From assembly GCA_026002305.1 (NCBI GenBank), contig BOBI01000016.1, positions 1 to 24,468 of the forward strand: 24,468 nt of DNA, in the 5' to 3' direction. The first letter of the stretch is position 1; each line of letters opens with the position of its first letter. Positions 6,826 through 14,067 of the stretch are shown here, piece by piece. Source of the stretch: Spirochaetia bacterium. GTDB lineage: Bacteria > Spirochaetota > Spirochaetia > Treponematales > Breznakiellaceae. A program made the position numbers and the translations under genes. A model generated the notes under the pieces. That model saw nothing but the letters and a program-made list of their open reading frames with translations, did no database searches and was not told the origin of the DNA.

Positions 6826-8103
6826 TTAACCTCCTGCCAATTCTTGAAAAAGATTTAAATACTCTTCAACAGGTATTGATTTTACACTGTTTTTATAGGG
6901 TTGGTCTACAAAAACCCGCATAATACGGAGTGTTTTTACAAAGGCCGCCGCGGTTTCCCCGCTGAAAACACTTCCGCATTGCTTAAAAACACAATCCTTA
7001 TCGTGTACAAACAGCTCGGTTTCAAAAGAGAAACATTCCGGTACATCAAGAACGATGTCTTTACCGGTAATGTTTTCCGCGCCCCGTTTCCGCAAAAAAG
7101 CCGCCAGCGCCATTTCGTGGTGAACGCGGTTTTTAATGTCGTCCACGCCGGAAAAAAGAGCTTCGTCGAAGGGAATTTCGACAGCCGTGGTAAACAGCTG
7201 CCCGCTCCGCACCCGCAGAGCCATCTCGAAAAGCGGATGCTCCCGCGCGGCAAGCAGTGAAAAAAGCCCTTCATCATCAAGGTTATAAAGCTCCCATGGC
7301 ATGATAATTTGCTCGTTTAAACCCGAAAGCAGCGCTTTTTTAACCATTGTTGTGGCGCAACGCACCGAATGATGCCAATAAACCGTGCGGTACATCAAAT
7401 ATTTTGAGAAAAGCAGCGATTCGACACCGGTAATCCCTTTGGATTCAATATCAACACCACGTTTTTCGTGCGGAATTAGCGTGGAAAGGATAAAATCCAC
7501 ATCTTGAGCGCCATAAGGCACCCCGCAGAAGCGCGCATCCCGGTTTAAATAGTCAAGTTTATCGGGATCCAAGCAGCCCGAAAGCAATTTCCTGTAAAAA
7601 ACAAGCTCGCCGCCGAAATCTTTTCCATCAATGTCTGTATCTACAACCGCCGCAGTCAAATCCGGATCCGCTCCGGTTTTGCCCACCAGAGAGCGCACCG
7701 GCTCCGCGCGGATAATACGCCCTGCAAGCGCCTCGTGGGATGCAAGCGGCAGCTCCTTTAGCGAATGGGCGTAGGGAAAATGCCCTATATCGTGCAAAAG
7801 CGCGGCGCATAGCATTGAGCGGATACCCGTCGCTGTAAGCCACGCCGCACCCCGGGAAGCAAGATTAGCCAAAAGCCGCCGCGTAATGTAGTAAACCCCA
7901 AGAGAGTGCGCCGCCCGTGTATGCGTCCCTCCGGGGTACGTCAAACTTGCCGGTCCCAACTGCGCAATACGGTAAAGCCGGATAAACGCCCCGCACCGCG
8001 TAAGCGATTCCAGCTCGCAGGTTAAATAAATATGTCCCCACAGCGCATCCCGTATGGGCTCACTAAATCCATCGTTAAGCGCCGCCGCAACATTATTTTT
8101 CAT
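6826..8103 (-). CDS. HD-domain phosphohydrolase (COG1078/dGTPase-like)
   Basis: This is a 425-residue protein of the SAMHD1/dGTPase-like HD superfamily (COG1078 type), metal-dependent enzymes that remove phosphates from nucleotides. The metal site is visible: H61 and H66 in PGGTHTRAAHSLG, H104-D105 in LLHDIGHFPYAHS, and D181 in LDPDKLDYLNRD. The spacing fits the family. The first gene of the minus-strand operon; no clear ribosome binding site precedes the ATG at 8103, and another in-frame start is not obvious. The substrate (a dNTP, or another phosphorylated compound) cannot be told from sequence. Confidence 0.85.
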   Translation of the reverse strand: MKNNVAAALNDGFSEPIRDALWGHIYLTCELESLTRCGAFIRLYRIAQLGPASLTYPGGTHTRAAHSLGVYYITRRLLANLASRGAAWLTATGIRSMLCAALLHDIGHFPYAHSLKELPLASHEALAGRIIRAEPVRSLVGKTGADPDLTAAVVDTDIDGKDFGGELVFYRKLLSGCLDPDKLDYLNRDARFCGVPYGAQDVDFILSTLIPHEKRGVDIESKGITGVESLLFSKYLMYRTVYWHHSVRCATTMVKKALLSGLNEQIIMPWELYNLDDEGLFSLLAAREHPLFEMALRVRSGQLFTTAVEIPFDEALFSGVDDIKNRVHHEMALAAFLRKRGAENITGKDIVLDVPECFSFETELFVHDKDCVFKQCGSVFSGETAAAFVKTLRIMRVFVDQPYKNSVKSIPVEEYLNLFQELAGG

Positions 8104-9044
8104 ACACGCGCAAGTTTAGCACCAAAATAACGTAATCATAAGAGGGAGGAAAGCAATTCTGAACTTTGAATAACCCCCCGCTCCAAATACATTTCTTTCT
8201 GCCTTTAACACAAAAACGGCGTGCGGTTTGTAAGACAAAGACGGTGTGCAGCATTTTATCGGCAGTTAAGCGCAAAAATATTTTCCCTTCCGCTCACGCT
8301 TGCTACAGTCACCTTTATTTGGCACACAGTTGCTTATTCGCCCCGTGAAGGATATGTTTGTTCGTGGTATCTGGTACGAATGGGGGAAACAGCTACCGCT
8401 GTTTTTCTGTGTTATTCAATGATATACGCTCTCGGTCAAGTGAGCTACAGAAAAAATTTTTTGCGCTTCATTAATTATTCACAAGCTACTGCACACCGCA
8501 CATGCTGTATAAGCCGCACGCCGCCTCTACCACAAATGCAGAAAAACGCATTTGACGCTAACATAGGGAAGAAACAGGCAGCCCCATCCATTCCGCGATG
8601 GAACCTGCGAGCGTTTGCATCATAGTACCAATTTCAGAACCGAATGCACCTCTGCTTTTGTTGGGTAATTCAGCCAAAGGGCACACGCCGCATAACCCGC
8701 ACGCCGCCTATATAACAAAAGCAGAAAAACGCTTTTGACGCTAACATAGGGAAGATCAATTAACAATTAACAATTGAGCCAGTTCCAAAATTATCCTATC
8801 CATGAGCACAAACGATATTTTTGCAATGCCTTTAACAAATGAAATTTGGTGCCATGCACAGTTTTTTGCGGTTGTTTTTTCCTCATGGTTTTTAAGTCTG
8901 TGGGGTCTGTGTGGTCGGTGGTTTTCCTGAAAGTAAAACCACCGGGTTTTTGCAAATTTTACTTGTTTTTTATTAAATTTGTGCCTATACTAATAGCATA
9001 CACCAATAGTTTACACCCGGGGATTTGTTCATTCTGGAGATCTT
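8104..9044. repeat. Gene-free region of dispersed repeats
   Basis: No convincing gene is present. The region is built of modules seen elsewhere in the window. A CCGCTCCAAATACAT module (about 8178-8250) recurs at 22608 and, inverted, at 11597-11652. A long module (8538-8714) recurs nearly unchanged at 22893-23067. ACGCTAACATAGGGAAGA occurs at about 8553 and 8738. Short CAATTAA units (8757-8776) recur as a longer inverted array at 11907-11948. These modules flank both lectin-fold lipoprotein genes and look like an intergenic repeat family that expands with them. Confidence 0.6.
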
Positions 9045-9100
9045 ATGAAGAAATTTTTATCCGCCCTGCGCTTTACCCCCCCCCCGCAGACTGTACACTG
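9045..9100 (+). pseudogene. Duplicated 5' end of lipoprotein gene
   Basis: TGGAGATCTTATGAAGAAATTTTTA at the ATG (9045) closely resembles the real start at 9242 (AAGGAG... then ATGAAGAAATTTTTA). The reading frame begins MKKFLSAL but has no further signal peptide or lipobox, and continues into a run of Cs and unrelated sequence. It is most simply a remnant of a copied or deleted lipoprotein gene. A leader peptide is a less likely alternative. Confidence 0.4.
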
Positions 9101-9241
9101 TACCCGCTACCGTCTAGGTGTTCCAGTTTTTTCAAGCCAGCCGATAGTTATATTCACGTCAATTTTCGTAATGCCGCCGTATTCCCGTTTCTTTGCGGGT
9201 AACGGCTTTTTTATATACTTTCATACTAAAGGAGTTATTTT

Positions 9242-11284
9242 ATGAAGAAATTTTTATTACTAGGCGGTGTCGTTACGGTTATAGCCCTGGCAATTTTTAT
9301 TGGCTGCTCGCAGCCCGCGGGCGAGACCGACGCCCTCGATGAGGATTCCGGCAAACTTCCCGCTTTAACGGGAAGCGTTTCCATTACGGGGGAGAAAGCC
9401 GTCGGCAAAAAATTAACGGCAAAAACATCCGCGCTGGGCGGATCGGGCGCCATAGCTTATAAATGGACAAGCAGCAGGGAGGGCAGCGCGGTTATCGGCA
9501 CAAGTCCAACCTATACGGTTGCGGAGGATGATAACAACTCAGTAATAAGGGTAACCGTTAGCCGTGCGGGTTATTCAGGGGTAAAAAACGCCTCTGCAAC
9601 CATCGGCACTGTGGAGCCTACCCCGGTAGTAACCCATGCCCCGGACGAGCCGTGGCTAATAGGCGAGCAGGGCCCCGCCGGCGGAACAGTATTCTTTGTT
9701 AATGATGACCCTGATACCTACAGGGATTGGGATTACCTTGAAGCGGCCCCCCATGATGTTCCGGGGCTGTTTGCATGGGCATCGGATGGTTATAAGGATG
9801 TTCACCTGGACGGGGAATTTTCCGTTGATATAGGCAAAGGCGAGGCAAATACTACCTTTATATTAGAGGCGGATCCGGACGCACCGGCGGCAAAAGCTGC
9901 TACAGGTTACGAGCTTAACGGCTTTACCGACTGGTTTCTTCCAAGCAGCGGGGAACTTAACGCGATGTACGAAAACAGGGCCGTTATAAACGGCGATTTT
10001 GCCGACAGCTTCTACTGGTCATCCTCGCAGAATCAGGATGCTAATGACGAAGCCTGGTACCAGAGATTCGATAACGGGGATATATATTACTACGGCAACA
10101 AATACGGCACACATTATGTCCGGCCCGTACGCGCCTTTTTAGCCACGCCGGAACCGACAGACTCACCGGAACCTGATCCAACAGTCTCGCCAACACCGTC
10201 GAGCACATCGACAGCCCCGCCGGAACCTTCTCCGACACCTAGTTCTACGCCGTCGGGTTCACCATCAGCCTCCGCCTCGCCAACACCGTCGGGTACGCCA
10301 ACAACATCCGCGACACCCACGGCTACGCCGTCGGGTTCACCAACAACATCCGCCTCGCCATCAGCGTCCGCCTCACCAACAGTAACGGCAACTCCGGCGG
10401 TAACGGCAACTCCGACAGTAACGCCAACGGCAATGGTAGCCATATCCACCGGAACCGCAATAAACACACCACCGGTCGGCCAGGTATTCATAGCGGGCCG
10501 TGACAGCGTGGCAACCATAAACGCATTTAAAATTGCCGCTTACGAAACCACATGGAGTCTGTGGGAAGAGGTACGCGACTGGGCAACATCAAACGGTTAC
10601 ACATTCGCAAATGCGGGTAGGGAAGGACACGGAACGGACGGAACCGGCGCGGAGGGAACAGACGAAGAAAGGGCGCTCCGTCCTGTAACCATGGTAAGTT
10701 GGCGGGACGCTATTGTATGGTGCAACGCCTATAGCGAAATGATCGGCAAAGAGCCTGTGTATTATAAAGGGAGTGACCCCACAACAATCCTAAGAAATTC
10801 CAACAACTCAATCGATGTTGATGCCGCGACATTTAATACATCAGCAGACGGTTACCGCCTGCCAACCGAAGCGGAGTGGGAATATGCGGCTCGCGGCGGC
10901 GTTCCGGGTAGTACAGAGTGGAATTACCCGTATTCGGGCAGTGAAACCATAGACAATGTGGCGTGGTATTGGAATAATTCTAGCACCCCTAACCTTTCAA
11001 CAAGCGATCCCGACTATGGCGCGCATCCTGTAGGAAAGAAGGCGGCAAACGGACAAGGGCTATTCGATATGTCGGGCAATGTATATGAATGGTGCTGGGA
11101 CCGGCATGGAACTATCACTGCTACAACTCCTGCGACGGGGCCCGATTTGGGCACGCAGCGCGTTTGGCGCGGCGGTAGCTGGGGCAGCTCTGATAACTAC
11201 TGCGAGGTTGCCAACCGTTTGGGCAACAATCCCGACCACAAGTCCAAAAATGTGGGGTTCCGTGTTGTGTGCCCCGTAGAATAG
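9242..11284 (+). CDS. Lectin-fold (FGE-sulfatase) lipoprotein, TvpA-like
   Basis: This is a 680-residue surface lipoprotein with lipobox FIGC (C22) and a good ribosome binding site (AAGGAG). Domains in order: an Ig-like domain (about 43-122); a DUF1566-like lectin-fold domain (about 137-299, with PSSGELNAMY and YVRPVRAF); a Pro/Ser/Thr linker (300-400); and an FGE-sulfatase domain (about 412-680) with [16 protein letters not shown] (538-553), [14 protein letters not shown] (606-619), WRGGSW (642-647) and GFRVV (672-676). True FGE enzymes have two cysteines after RGGS; here the first aligns with S649 and only C654 remains, so catalysis is unlikely and ligand binding likelier. The C-terminal arrangement matches DGR variable proteins such as Treponema denticola TvpA. 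Its paralogue lies at 23157-24468. The start copy at 9045 is a remnant. Confidence 0.85.
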   Translation: MKKFLLLGGVVTVIALAIFIGCSQPAGETDALDEDSGKLPALTGSVSITGEKAVGKKLTAKTSALGGSGAIAYKWTSSREGSAVIGTSPTYTVAEDDNNSVIRVTVSRAGYSGVKNASATIGTVEPTPVVTHAPDEPWLIGEQGPAGGTVFFVNDDPDTYRDWDYLEAAPHDVPGLFAWASDGYKDVHLDGEFSVDIGKGEANTTFILEADPDAPAAKAATGYELNGFTDWFLPSSGELNAMYENRAVINGDFADSFYWSSSQNQDANDEAWYQRFDNGDIYYYGNKYGTHYVRPVRAFLATPEPTDSPEPDPTVSPTPSSTSTAPPEPSPTPSSTPSGSPSASASPTPSGTPTTSATPTATPSGSPTTSASPSASASPTVTATPAVTATPTVTPTAMVAISTGTAINTPPVGQVFIAGRDSVATINAFKIAAYETTWSLWEEVRDWATSNGYTFANAGREGHGTDGTGAEGTDEERALRPVTMVSWRDAIVWCNAYSEMIGKEPVYYKGSDPTTILRNSNNSIDVDAATFNTSADGYRLPTEAEWEYAARGGVPGSTEWNYPYSGSETIDNVAWYWNNSSTPNLSTSDPDYGAHPVGKKAANGQGLFDMSGNVYEWCWDRHGTITATTPATGPDLGTQRVWRGGSWGSSDNYCEVANRLGNNPDHKSKNVGFRVVCPVE

Positions 11285-11314
11285 CAAAAATTTGGCGCCA
11301 TGCACCATTTTGGA

Positions 11315-11355
11315 AAATGACCTACCTCGCCGCAAAGCGGCGAGGTAGGTCATTT
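11315..11355. repeat. Perfect 19-bp hairpin behind lectin-fold gene
   Basis: Left arm 11315-11333 and right arm 11337-11355 pair perfectly around an AAA loop. It begins 30 bases after the stop codon. An identical hairpin (loop AGA) follows the paralogue at 23082-23122. It may terminate transcription, but no T-run follows. In known DGR targets a hairpin or cruciform just downstream of the variable repeat is part of target recognition. Confidence 0.7.
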
Positions 11356-11398
11356 CTGCGCTTACAGAAAGGGCGGCGTGCGGCTTGTGTGTCAAAGG

Positions 11399-11586
11399 CA
11401 TTTTTATTTCTGCTTTTCTCGGAACGGCGGTAGAAGGTCAAAGGTTCTATAGCGTAGCGTATTGCGTCATGCCGGTTAAACCGCTTCTGGTGGTCAAGGA
11501 AAAGATAACGGCCGGATAGCACTAACGCGGAGCTATAGGTTCTTTGACCTTCTACCGTTTTTGTTTGTAATACAGAAATAAAAATG
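11399..11586. mobile_element. MITE-like element, 188 bp (copy 1)
   Basis: The ends CATTTTTATTTCTG (11399-11412) and CAGAAATAAAAATG (11573-11586) are perfect inverted repeats. Inside, 11428-11443 is the inverse of 11542-11557 (16 of 16). No coding capacity is evident. A second copy of exactly 188 bp sits in opposite context at 22667-22854. Size, terminal inversion and lack of genes fit a non-autonomous MITE; no transposase is in the window. Confidence 0.65.
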
Positions 11587-11596
11587 TTTTTATCTT

Positions 11597-12051
11597 ACAG
11601 ACCGCACGCCGTTTTTTGTAGATAAGGCAGAAAAAATGTATTTGGAGCGGCGCAATGGGTTCTGCGAGCGTTTGCCTAATTGTACTAATTTTGAAGTTCC
11701 AAAAGCACCTCTGCGTTTGCCGCAATATGCAGCCAAAGGGTTTTTGTTGAACAGACCGCTCAGCCGTTTTTGTGTTAAGGGCAGTGATCGGTGCCATGCA
11801 CCAAATTTCACGCGAAGACGCAAAGGACGCGGAGCTTTTGTATGTAAATTTTCCAAATTTCCCTGCGGTCTTGCGTGAAACGCGAAGTGGAAGGAGGCTT
11901 CTTTTGTTAATTGTTAATTGTTAATTGTTAATTGTTAATTGTCAATTGATCTTCCCTATGTTAGCGTCAAACCTTCCCATTCCTGCGTTATGTGCCAGAG
12001 GCGGCGTGCGGCTTGTAAGACAAAGACGGTGGCATCTTTTGAAAATAGTTA
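11597..12051. repeat. Gene-free repeat region with 7-mer array
   Basis: No gene is supported here. 11597-11652 is an inverted copy of the module at 22605-22650. 11653-11740 is a diverged copy of the module at 8600-8690. 11907-11948 is a tandem array of TTAATTG (five perfect units plus TCAATTG), followed by ATCTTCCCTATGTTAGCGTC, the inverse of the word at 8738. GGCGGCGTGCGG at about 12000 matches 8218. The region mirrors the left flank of the lectin-fold gene, so that gene lies between partly inverted repeats. Confidence 0.55.
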
Positions 12052-12465
12052 TTAAAAAAAACTACACGAAAAAACATTTTGTAATTTTTCGATAGTACCT
12101 AAAGTTGGATTCGATTTTCTTGGATTTTCTATGCGTTGGTAATATGCCCAATTTACTTGCATACGTTCCGCAACCTCCTTTTGTGTAAGTCCTTGTTTTT
12201 GGCGTTCTTGCTTCAATCTTATTGCAAAGGCAATTTTTAATTCAGGCTCAATATAATAAATATTTTTGCCTTTTACCGTTGATGGTTCTGGAATATTTAC
12301 TTTTCTTGAATCCAGGCAAGAAAGCACACCGGAAAGAGCTTCTTTTGCATTTGCCTTTGCTTCTTTCAAAGAATCGCCTTCTGTTATACATGAAGGAATA
12401 TCAATAAATTCCACCACATAACCACCTTCGGATGCCTCTTCAAATTTTGCCGGATACGCAATCAT
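12052..12465 (-). CDS. hicB: HicB antitoxin with C-terminal HTH
   Basis: This 137-residue type II antitoxin has a HicB N-terminus (about 1-70: YPAKFEEASEGGYVVEF then IDIPSCITEGDSLKEA), which blocks the HicA toxin. An Xre-type helix-turn-helix follows (about 80-130: RLKQERQKQGLTQKEVAERM) and would bind the operon promoter. The ribosome binding site GGAGG lies seven bases before the ATG. The ATG overlaps the TGA of the restored hicA frame (ATGA), the classic toxin-antitoxin coupling. The antitoxin is intact while its toxin is frameshifted. The operon reads leftward, opposite to most nearby accessory genes. Confidence 0.85.
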   Translation of the reverse strand: MIAYPAKFEEASEGGYVVEFIDIPSCITEGDSLKEAKANAKEALSGVLSCLDSRKVNIPEPSTVKGKNIYYIEPELKIAFAIRLKQERQKQGLTQKEVAERMQVNWAYYQRIENPRKSNPTLGTIEKLQNVFSCSFF

Positions 12466-12646
12466 TTTAGCCCTCCTACCCTCAGTAATTTTTGTTCAGT
12501 GCCTGTTTTTATGTCCTTTTTTTATGAACAGGAATTGATACGGACTGGGAACCTTTTACCATAATGTGATGGGAACCAGCTATGTGGTCAAGCGTCCACC
12601 CTCCTTTGGTAAAAAGTTTAACCATTTCTTTTCCACTCATCGGCAT
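12462..12646 (-). pseudogene. hicA: HicA toxin, frameshifted
   Basis: Reading from 12646 gives MPMSGKEMVKLFTKGGWTLD then HIAGSHHIMVKGSQSVSIPVH. This is a textbook HicA double-stranded-RNA-binding fold with the active-site histidine (GSHH). The frame then meets a run of seven As (complement of 12517-12523) and stops after 45 residues. One extra A restores KKKDIKTGTEQKLLRVGGLK and a TGA overlapping the hicB start, for a total of 61 residues, the usual HicA length. The toxin is thus broken by one base, misread in a homopolymer, or made only by slippage. No strong ribosome binding site is visible before the ATG. Confidence 0.8.
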
Positions 12647-12689
12647 GTTTTTACAATACTACTTATTGATTGTATTATCAAGCGGCGCT

Positions 12690-12772
12690 TATTCTCCGTG
12701 CGGTTTAATACCGTCTGCACACTACGCACCTGCTTGTGTGCGAAGGCTCTGCCGCGCGGTAGTTCATTTATA
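12690..12772 (+). repeat. Copy of CGGTTTAATACCG repeat
   Basis: CGGTTTAATACCG followed by an inner hairpin and CGCGGTAGTTCATTT matches the dispersed unit at 2640-2815 and the short version at 16990-17033. It sits upstream of hicA. Confidence 0.5.
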
Positions 12773-12773
12773 G

Positions 12774-12958
12774 TAGTAGATATATTGGGTCACGAAAATA
12801 TTATTGCGCAGGCATTATGCGGTACCGACGGAGCTGATCACGGAACAATCGTTGCTATGTTTTGCGAACATAGAATATTGCAAAGGTATGAATCATTTTA
12901 CACTTCGCAGCAAAATGAAGGTGAATGCGCAATGACTTCTGTATTGCGTTGTGCATAA
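12774..12958 (+). pseudogene. Orphan coding fragment of unknown family
   Basis: Downstream of the repeat, an open frame gives about 60 residues (VDILGHENIIAQALCGTD ... AMTSVLRCA) with protein-like composition. It ends at TAA 12956-12958, next to a core-like GCATAAC (12953-12959). No start codon or ribosome binding site belongs to it within the non-repeat sequence; the open frame further left only crosses the repeat and is antisense to hicA. It is probably the 3' end of a gene whose beginning was lost. I do not recognise the family. From 12960 to 13136 I see no gene. Confidence 0.3.
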
Positions 12959-13136
12959 CATTGGAAAATATGTTCCAAAATTGGCTAAATTATATGCAAA
13001 CTGGAGGTAATCATAATGATAATGAATTGTGTCTAGTGGATTTTAAATATCCATGAGAACATGAATCGAAAAATTTTAAAAAAAGATTTTTTTCGGCGGA
13101 GGCGTAAATCAATTTTTGCATGCTTTAGACAGTCTC

Positions 13137-13154
13137 GTTATGTGCAGTGCGGAC
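13137..13154 (+). repeat. Left inverted repeat of tautomerase unit
   Basis: GTTATGTGCA at 13137 starts an 18-base repeat that matches the inverse of 13965-13982 at 15 of 18 bases. The pair encloses the tautomerase and AhpD-like genes with their promoter, so the unit is 846 bases long. Confidence 0.5.
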
Positions 13155-13184
13155 GTACACCATTATTTTTATAAATCTATGGCC

Positions 13185-13535
13185 TCATTTTTCTTTTAAA
13201 AACTTAAGTAAAGAGCCTTTGCGGTCAATAACATTGTCCGGAGAATTTGGATGATAAATAGCGGACACATGACAATCCCACCCGCTTACATCCGCAAAAA
13301 TAGCGCAAAGGCTCTGCCCAAGCCGTTCAACAATTTCAGCAGACTTCCCGGGCCCCTCAATCTCCAAAAGGCAATGCTCCATTTCATCGTTCCCATAGAC
13401 TTTGTCTATGCACAAAAAAATTACCTCGGCAAGCGGTACATTTAAATACTCCTGAATCATAGTTAAAAACTGCTTTGCTACAGCTTCTTGCATTGTTGGT
13501 TCCATCTTTTTTGCATACACTTTAATTGCTGGCAT
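13185..13535 (-). CDS. Tautomerase/MIF-like protein
   Basis: This is a 116-residue protein with the start chosen at 13535. It gives MPAIKVYAKK, so that after Met removal Pro-1 becomes the N-terminal catalytic base typical of the tautomerase superfamily; AAGGGGGATATT provides the ribosome binding site. An upstream in-frame ATG would bury the proline. Length and the N-terminal beta strand fit MIF- or 5-carboxymethyl-2-hydroxymuconate isomerase-like members better than 60-residue 4-OT. The substrate is unknown. It follows the AhpD-like gene by 11 bases and is co-transcribed with it. Confidence 0.7.
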   Translation of the reverse strand: MPAIKVYAKKMEPTMQEAVAKQFLTMIQEYLNVPLAEVIFLCIDKVYGNDEMEHCLLEIEGPGKSAEIVERLGQSLCAIFADVSGWDCHVSAIYHPNSPDNVIDRKGSLLKFLKEK

Positions 13536-13546
13536 AATATCCCCCT

Positions 13547-13876
13547 TTACTCGCTGTCGTAGGCAGTCATGGCGACCTGATAGGCATAACTTAACGATAT
13601 TCCCAACGGTGCCAGGCCGCATAGCATAACACTTTCAATTTCCGTCCGGCTCGCCCCAATTTTTTTAAGCCCTTTTACATGGAGCTCAAGACCGGAATAT
13701 TCCTTTGTTGCGGCGAGATAGGCAATATAAACAAGCTCATGTGTCTTTTTATCCAAGGCACTGTTTGACACGGTTTTTTCATACATCTCATGAAATGCTT
13801 TTCCAACCTCACCGCTGTTATGGTGAAAATATCCATACGCTCTATCCTGCTTCATTTGATTTGGTGTAGTATCCAT
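13547..13876 (-). CDS. Carboxymuconolactone decarboxylase/AhpD-like protein
   Basis: This is a 109-residue all-helical protein of the CMD/AhpD fold: DKKTHELVYIAYLAATKEYSG then LELHVKGLKKIGASRTEIESV. The histidine of the usual CxxC...H active site is present (LELHV), but the two cysteines are not; the equivalent positions read ATKEYSG. Peroxidase-like thiol chemistry is therefore unlikely, and a decarboxylase-like or non-redox role is more likely. It has a strong ribosome binding site (AGGAGG) and its own promoter (13895-13923). It pairs with the tautomerase; both families handle small oxo-acids, so a shared substrate is plausible but not shown. Confidence 0.75.
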   Translation of the reverse strand: MDTTPNQMKQDRAYGYFHHNSGEVGKAFHEMYEKTVSNSALDKKTHELVYIAYLAATKEYSGLELHVKGLKKIGASRTEIESVMLCGLAPLGISLSYAYQVAMTAYDSE

Positions 13877-13894
13877 TTTTGTTCCTCCTGATTA

Positions 13895-13923
13895 TTTTTA
13901 GCGTATCCATGCCAAAATGTCAA
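13895..13923 (-). promoter_or_regulatory. Promoter of AhpD-like/tautomerase operon
   Basis: On the minus strand, TTGACA (13918-13923) and TAAAAA (13895-13900) are spaced by 17 bases, followed by AGGAGG and the ATG at 13876. The promoter is inside the inverted-repeat-bounded unit, so the unit carries its own expression signals. Confidence 0.6.
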
Positions 13924-13964
13924 TATTACGCATTTTTCAGTGATTTTTATTCACGCTAATTTTA

Positions 13965-13993
13965 GCCTGCATTGCACATAACACACGTTATAC
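13965..13993. repeat. Right inverted repeat and junction to next unit
   Basis: GCACATAAC (13974-13982) closes the tautomerase unit. Four bases (ACAC) follow, then GTTATACGC, which opens the methyltransferase unit. This is the same box, four-base, box layout as at 2837-2854. Confidence 0.5.
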
Positions 13994-14067
13994 GCCATAT
14001 TTTTGAAATTTTTGTATGCAAAAGTATACACTTTATTAAATTGTTATAATTATATAGGATAAAATCC

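Noticed and set aside
8104..9044. CRISPR array
   Set aside because: Repeats are long, irregularly spaced modules with no regular repeat-spacer pattern and no cas genes nearby.
10114..10518. Minus-strand frame of Val/Gly/Asp repeats
   Set aside because: It is the complement of the Pro/Ser/Thr linker of the lipoprotein; likewise the plus-strand VGVGVG frame at 23926-24201.
11590..11878. Open frames in the repeat region after the lipoprotein gene
   Set aside because: They span dispersed repeats on both strands, lack ribosome binding sites and differ between repeat copies.
11987..11995. GTTATGTGC as a cassette border before hicB
   Set aside because: It sits within a repeat module shared with 8511-8550 (AGAGGCGGCGTGCGG context), so the match to the box may be chance; no inverse partner was found.
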